DNA from: Cytobacillus oceanisediminis
Lineage (GTDB): Bacteria > Bacillota > Bacilli > Bacillales > Cytobacillaceae
Direction of reading: 5' to 3'
Length of the DNA stretch: 64,000 nucleotides
Assembly (NCBI RefSeq): GCF_007830235.1
Contig: NZ_VLKI01000015.1
Location: 1 to 64,000, forward strand
Part shown: positions 59,251 through 64,000 of the stretch, in pieces
Numbering within the stretch: the stretch's first letter is position 1
Layout: every line of letters begins with the position of its first letter
Program-made: the position numbers and the translations under genes
The notes under the pieces: model-generated
The model's input: the letters and a program-made list of their open reading frames with translations, nothing else
Database searches by the model: none
Told to the model about the DNA's origin: nothing

Positions 59251-59333
59251 TACATATGAAGTGCCCCAGCGCTTCATGATTGGCGTCAATTTTTCTAAGT
59301 AAAACAAACACGCATACTCACCCCTTAATCAGC

Positions 59334-59366
59334 CCACCCTAAAATAAAAAGAGGGTGGACTTTTTT
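59334..59366 (+). promoter_or_regulatory. terminator-like hairpin overlapping the protease ribosome site
   Basis: CCACCCT, 11-nt A-rich loop, AGGGTGG, then ACTTTTTT directly before ATG 59367. The 3' arm is also the SD (AGGGTGG). It can act as the terminator of the preceding gene or as a switch blocking protease expression. Confidence 0.65.
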
Positions 59367-61634
59367 ATGAAGAAATTCTTGGTGACTTTTACAATCATGC
59401 TAATAATATTAGGCCAAACTCCTGTCTCAGGCCGCACTCTTTCACACCCTCCTCTTCCGAAAGAATCACCTGATATCGAGAAGGTGGCTATTGTTGTCCT
59501 TGAAGAAGAAAAGGATAACCTGGAAATAAAAAGACTGATCGAGCGTAATCCGGAGCTGCAAATCAGGCATGTATACAAACATGCTCTAAATGGTTTTTCT
59601 GTTAAAGGGAAGCAGTCTGCTTTGGACAAATTGCTTAATAAAGAGGATGTTTCCGCTGTTTCCCCGGTTAATACCTATTATGTTCATTCAGTTGATAACA
59701 TCAAGCTGATTGGTGGTATAACCGCTAGAGGGTTTTATGATCAAAACAACCAGCGCCTGACCGGCAAGGGGGTAAAGGTTGGTGTCATTGATACGGGCAT
59801 TGATTATAACCACCCTGACTTAAGAAGAAGTTACGGCGGCGGTCATGATCTGGTGGATAATGATAAGGATCCGATGGAAACGAAAGCAGCTGGGGGGCAG
59901 GGCACACTGCACGGCACCCATGTGGCTGGCATCATAGCTGCAAATGGAAAAGTTCAGGGTGTGGCGCCAGAAGCGACGATTATCGCTTACCGTGCACTGG
60001 GGCCAGGTGGCAGCGGGACAACGGAACAGGTAATTGCGGCTATTGACCAGGCCATAAAGGACAAGGTGGATGTACTAAATCTTTCCTTAGGAAATAACGT
60101 AAACGGGCCCGACCTTCCAATCAGCCTCGCACTTAATAAAGCAGTTGAAAAAGGAATTACGGCTGTCACCTCCTCGGGCAATTCCGGTCCAAATATATGG
60201 ACAGTCGGATCACCAGGAACAGCATCGAAAGCAATCTCTGTCGGCGCTTCTACTCCGACCATGAAGGTTCCGTTCCTAAACATTGGCGGGCGAAAGATCA
60301 GGCTGGATCTTCTTCAAGGTTCAAAAGATTGGGCCTTCGATCGTTCCTATGAGATTATTTACGGGGGGATTGGGCGCAAGGAAGAATTAAAAAATGCTGA
60401 TGGAAAGATTGTTTTAGTGGAAAGAGGCGAACTGACTTTTACTGATAAAGCGTTCAATGCGTTGGAAGCTGGTGCAGTGGGGGTTATCATTTTTAATAAC
60501 ACAAAGGGAAGGCTCTTTGGCAACCTGGATAGTGGAGTTCCGATCCCTGTTGCTGCTTTATCCAAGGAGGAAGGGGAAGAACTCAAAAAGCTTACAGAAA
60601 AAAGAAAGCTCCTCGGCCGCACTTATATAATAGAAGAAAAGGATATTTTGGCTGACTTTAGCTCACGCGGACCCGTAACTTCAACATGGGAAATCAAGCC
60701 GGATGTAGTAGCGCCTGGTGTAGCAATCAATAGTACGATTCCGGGAGGATATCTTCCTTTACAAGGAACAAGCATGGCTGCTCCCCATGTCGCGGGCGCT
60801 TGCGCCATCCTGAAACAGGCCCATCCTGATTGGGGGCCGGAAAAAATTAAGGCCGCGCTGATGAATACAGCAAAGCCGCTTGTAAACAATGAAGGAAAAC
60901 TGTATAGAACCTACGAGCAGGGAGCCGGAAGGATTCAACTGGAGAAGGCATTGCGAACGGAAACGGTCGTCCTTCCAGCTTCCCTGCAGTTCGGAAAATT
61001 CCAGATTGCAGACCGGCTTCATGAGCACAAGAGTTATCTAACGATTGAAAACATTAGTAATAAAAACAAGTCTTATTCTTTTTCCATCCCGTATAAAGAA
61101 CAGGGGATCAACTGGGAAATGCCAAAGTCTTTTCAATTAAAGCCAGGAGAGAATAAGAAGCTTGAAATGAAGATGTCGGTAGATCCTACATTATTGAAGA
61201 AAAAAATTTATGATGGGAACCTTTTGCTGGCTGCTGGAACAGAAGAGATAAGAATTCCATATCTCTATGTGCTCGAGGAGCCAAATTATCCTAGGGTGAT
61301 GGGTTTCGGCCTTGGTAAGGGCGACAAAGAGGACACGTATAGATATGAAGTTTATTTGCCGGGAGGGGCAGAGGAATTCGGAATCGCGATGTTTGATTCA
61401 GAAAGCCTTCGCTTCATGGGTTTCCTGGACTGGAAAAAGAATGTAGGCAAAGGCCAGCTTCTTCAGGAGATTCCTGCGGACAAACTTCCAGGGCCAGGTT
61501 TGTATCTTGCTAAGGTTTTTGCAAAAAAAGCCGGCAAAGAAGATTGGATTGAGACTTATCTCTTTATTAGACCGGACGGTCAGATCGGAGAGCCGGAGCC
61601 TTCAGGAAATAGAAAGAGCTTAGTAAACGATTAG
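59367..61634 (+). CDS. vpr: secreted subtilisin-like serine protease (Vpr-like, S8 with PA domain)
   Basis: 755 aa. Signal peptide KKFLVTFTIMLIILGQTPVSG, I9 inhibitor-type propeptide (~35-110), then peptidase S8 with catalytic Asp in VIDTGIDYNHPD (~143), His in HGTHVAGI (~183) and Ser in GTSMAAPHV (~469). A PA insert (~325-420, EAGAVGVIIFNNTKG) lies between His and Ser, and a C-terminal beta-rich extension follows. The architecture is that of B. subtilis Vpr (806 aa), slightly shorter. The locus differs from B. subtilis, so the symbol is by similarity of layout. Confidence 0.85.
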   Translation: MKKFLVTFTIMLIILGQTPVSGRTLSHPPLPKESPDIEKVAIVVLEEEKDNLEIKRLIERNPELQIRHVYKHALNGFSVKGKQSALDKLLNKEDVSAVSPVNTYYVHSVDNIKLIGGITARGFYDQNNQRLTGKGVKVGVIDTGIDYNHPDLRRSYGGGHDLVDNDKDPMETKAAGGQGTLHGTHVAGIIAANGKVQGVAPEATIIAYRALGPGGSGTTEQVIAAIDQAIKDKVDVLNLSLGNNVNGPDLPISLALNKAVEKGITAVTSSGNSGPNIWTVGSPGTASKAISVGASTPTMKVPFLNIGGRKIRLDLLQGSKDWAFDRSYEIIYGGIGRKEELKNADGKIVLVERGELTFTDKAFNALEAGAVGVIIFNNTKGRLFGNLDSGVPIPVAALSKEEGEELKKLTEKRKLLGRTYIIEEKDILADFSSRGPVTSTWEIKPDVVAPGVAINSTIPGGYLPLQGTSMAAPHVAGACAILKQAHPDWGPEKIKAALMNTAKPLVNNEGKLYRTYEQGAGRIQLEKALRTETVVLPASLQFGKFQIADRLHEHKSYLTIENISNKNKSYSFSIPYKEQGINWEMPKSFQLKPGENKKLEMKMSVDPTLLKKKIYDGNLLLAAGTEEIRIPYLYVLEEPNYPRVMGFGLGKGDKEDTYRYEVYLPGGAEEFGIAMFDSESLRFMGFLDWKKNVGKGQLLQEIPADKLPGPGLYLAKVFAKKAGKEDWIETYLFIRPDGQIGEPEPSGNRKSLVND

Positions 61635-61870
61635 GCTGTGATCATGCTAATTGTAATTTTAGCACCCTGTTGATTGGAGCAGAAGGCGCGCGATCCTCGA
61701 AAATGCATTCGCCTTTTCTCGTGCGGTGTTAATTCAAGGATGTTTTTTCAATATCCTGCGGGAGTGCGGATCAAAGGGAGACCCCGCATGCGTAAAACGC
61801 CGAGGAGCGTAGGACCGCCCGCGGTTCACTAAGTGCCTGGAGCGGAAATCAACCGTGAATTTAACATAGT
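61633..61870 (+). repeat. R1 palindromic element, copy g
   Basis: The left end TAGGCTGTG includes the last two bases of the protease stop codon. Long form with the hairpin module (slightly mutated to GAAAATGC / GCCTTTTC) and GGGAGACCCCGC block. Right end AATTTAACATAGTC. Confidence 0.85.
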
Positions 61871-61895
61871 CAATCATGAGAAATAAAGCGTTACC

Positions 61896-61925
61896 AGGAG
61901 CGAAGCAGAAACTCGCTCCTTTTTC
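61896..61925 (+). terminator. terminator before the atp operon
   Basis: AGGAGCGA / TCGCTCCT 8-bp stem followed by TTTTTC. Confidence 0.85.
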
Positions 61926-62019
61926 AATAGAATGGAAAAATTTAATTGTGATAAATCTGTGAACATACCATATTTTTACCTTTTTGTTTGTGAACTTTTT
62001 CACTCCAAACGCATTGACA

Positions 62020-62048
62020 TTGACAAAGCCCTATTGTATGCTTACAAA
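62020..62048 (+). promoter_or_regulatory. promoter of the ATP synthase operon
   Basis: TTGACA (62020-62025), 17-nt spacer, TACAAA (62043-62048). A second TTGACA overlaps six bases upstream (62014-62019). Confidence 0.7.
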
Positions 62049-62174
62049 GGGTAAAAGATGATAGGGTTTTCAAAATATTTGTGCAGACATATTTCCCACT
62101 TCTGCATGATGTAAATGTGATTAATTATGGCCTCAAAACCCACTTACCATTCTCTTAAGGGAGGATGCGTTTTT

Positions 62175-62396
62175 ATGCGTCAAAAAGACCGCAACCCATT
62201 TAAGGCGATGGCCTTAATGTCCGCCATTCTTTCTCAATTAGTTGGTTCCACGCTCATTGGCATTTTCGCCGGAAGATGGCTTGACAGCAAGGCAGGAACC
62301 GAGCCGTTATTCCTATTAATCGGCTTGTTCATTGGATTGGGCGCTGGGATTTACGCCATGCTTCGCTTAATCCAACATTTCTTCACAGGAGAATAA
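62175..62396 (+). CDS. atpZ: AtpZ-like membrane protein of the ATP synthase operon
   Basis: 73 aa with two membrane helices (~10-35 and ~42-66) and GRWLDSKAGTEPLF between them, as in AtpZ/AtpI-family proteins. atpZ is a separate gene before atpI in several bacilli, notably alkaliphiles. It assists F1Fo assembly or Mg2+ handling there. ATG 62175 follows GGGAGGA at 10 nt; the open frame upstream has no SD. The next gene begins 5 bp later. Confidence 0.85.
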   Translation: MRQKDRNPFKAMALMSAILSQLVGSTLIGIFAGRWLDSKAGTEPLFLLIGLFIGLGAGIYAMLRLIQHFFTGE

Positions 62397-62401
62397 ACAT
62401 C

Positions 62402-62776
62402 ATGCCGGAAATCAAAGTAATTTTTCAAAGACAGCGAAAATACATATTCCTGTTGTTGTCTGTATACGTTCTCGGCTGGGGTTTTACGCCTTATCAATCT
62501 ATTTTTCTTGGCTTGATCCTTGGTACAAGCCTAAGTCTGTTCAATTTGTGGCTGATGGCAAGAAAGACGCTGCAATTTGGAGAGGCGGTCGAGAGAGGTG
62601 AGAAGGTGCGCTCTCTTGGAACGGTATCCAGAATGGCTACGGCAGTTCTTGCTGTCATGATCGCTCTGGAATATCCGGAAAAGCTGCATCTGCTCAGTGT
62701 TGTATTTGGATTAATGACATCCTATATTGTCATTATGATAGATTATTTTCTTCAATCTTTTCATTTACGTAAATAG
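62402..62776 (+). CDS. atpI: ATP synthase protein I
   Basis: 124 aa with four membrane helices. Assembly factor for the c-ring. LFNLWLMARKTLQFGEAVERGE is typical of the family. SD AGGAGAA. Tight spacing on both sides marks it as part of the atp operon. Confidence 0.88.
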   Translation: MPEIKVIFQRQRKYIFLLLSVYVLGWGFTPYQSIFLGLILGTSLSLFNLWLMARKTLQFGEAVERGEKVRSLGTVSRMATAVLAVMIALEYPEKLHLLSVVFGLMTSYIVIMIDYFLQSFHLRK

Positions 62777-62791
62777 CGGGAAGAGAGGTGA

Positions 62792-63511
<720 letters not shown>

Positions 63512-63547
63512 TATATACCTGTTCATTTTATGGACAAAACCTTTTAA

Positions 63548-63799
<252 letters not shown>

Positions 63800-63822
63800 T
63801 TAATACTGTACAAATCGTTCAA

Positions 63823-63856
63823 AATGGCGAAGATCATTCTGTGAACCTTCGCCATT
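63823..63856 (+). other. atpE-atpF intercistronic hairpin
   Basis: AATGGCGAAG / CTTCGCCATT, a perfect 10-bp stem with a 14-nt loop. A T-run appears only about 11 nt later. It could act as a partial terminator or an mRNA-stabilising structure giving more subunit c than b. Confidence 0.6.
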
Positions 63857-63948
63857 CCTTTATGTTTTTTTACCTGGAATCATAATTCGGATTCATGCAT
63901 ATGACTCCGTTTCATAAGTGAACGACTCTTGAAGGGAGTGAATCGAGG

Positions 63949-64000
63949 GTGTTAACAAACAGTCTAGTATTAGGCGCTGCAGGCGGCGGTTTCAACGGCG
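63949..64000 (+). CDS. atpF: ATP synthase F0 subunit b, start only
   Basis: GTG start 8 nt after GGGAGTGAATC-type SD. The visible residues are MLTNSLVLGAAGGGFNG, cut by the window end. Identified by position after atpE and the short AtpF-like N-terminus. Confidence 0.75.
   Translation, partial: MLTNSLVLGAAGGGFNG

Overview
The window is a low-GC Gram-positive chromosome segment from a member of the Bacillaceae (Bacillus sensu lato). Gene content and order follow the Bacillus subtilis pbpG-speE-speB ... argS ... ywjD-ywjE-fadF ... rpoE-pyrG-ywjG-spo0F-fbaA-tal-murAB-glpX-rho-rpmE-tdk ... prfA-prmC-spoIIR-ywlB-ywlC-mntP-ywlE-rpiB-ywlG-glyA-upp-mnaA ... atp backbone. Sporulation genes (spo0F, spoIIR, a sigma-F-type pbpG), Bacillus-type Shine-Dalgarno sequences and frequent GTG/TTG starts agree with this. 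Most genes are on the + strand, which is probably the leading strand. No rRNA, tRNA, CRISPR array, prophage or intact insertion sequence was seen.

Layout: 1-7,300 polyamine genes (speE, speB), a class A penicillin-binding protein and argS. 7,350-14,900 is accessory: an aldehyde dehydrogenase with a thiamine-diphosphate enzyme, a drug/metabolite exporter with a cysteine dioxygenase, then UV endonuclease and cardiolipin synthase. 15,100-27,200 is a fatty/branched-acid block: fadF (with a FadR-type operator on its promoter), thiolase, 3-hydroxybutyryl-CoA dehydrogenase, two acyl-CoA dehydrogenases, a TetR regulator and fused isobutyryl-CoA mutase. Together these could take isobutyryl-CoA (valine, isobutyrate) to butyryl-CoA and then acetyl-CoA; only the enoyl-CoA hydratase is missing here. 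28,000-40,500 holds housekeeping genes. 40,900-43,000 is a small accessory block (lipoprotein, exporter, GntR). 43,200-57,800 carries release factor and its methylase, spoIIR, tsaC, protein arginine phosphatase, a chemoreceptor, rpiB, an ECF sigma/anti-sigma pair, glyA, upp and mnaA. 58,300-61,600 has a MerR-like coiled-coil protein and a secreted subtilisin-like protease. The window ends inside the ATP synthase operon (atpZ-I-B-E-F).

Regulatory DNA is unusually readable: a pyrG leader that fits the GGGCTCC reiterative-transcription attenuator, a FadR operator, a sigma-B promoter before a GsiB-like stress protein, a sigma-F-like promoter before spoIIR, an ECF promoter before the ECF sigma gene, and a dense DnaA-box cluster straddling the ywlC/tsaC start.

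The most unusual content is between genes. (i) Several unrelated-sequence tandem arrays share a period of 20-21 bp (7391-7508, 19292-19689, 21830-21919, a two-unit trace at 30596-30637) or exactly 52 bp (1-92 and 40522-40836). These are close to 2 and 5 turns of B-DNA, each unit being a short C/G-rich core followed by an A-run. (ii) Seven copies of a 150-245 bp palindromic element (R1) all lie on the + strand, mostly just after + strand genes. (iii) A second dispersed element (R2) and a GGTACC-containing family (R3), some of whose members are intrinsic terminators, also recur. (iv) A strongly structured non-coding stretch lies at 17594-17860. I regard the helically phased arrays as the best candidate for something not well described.
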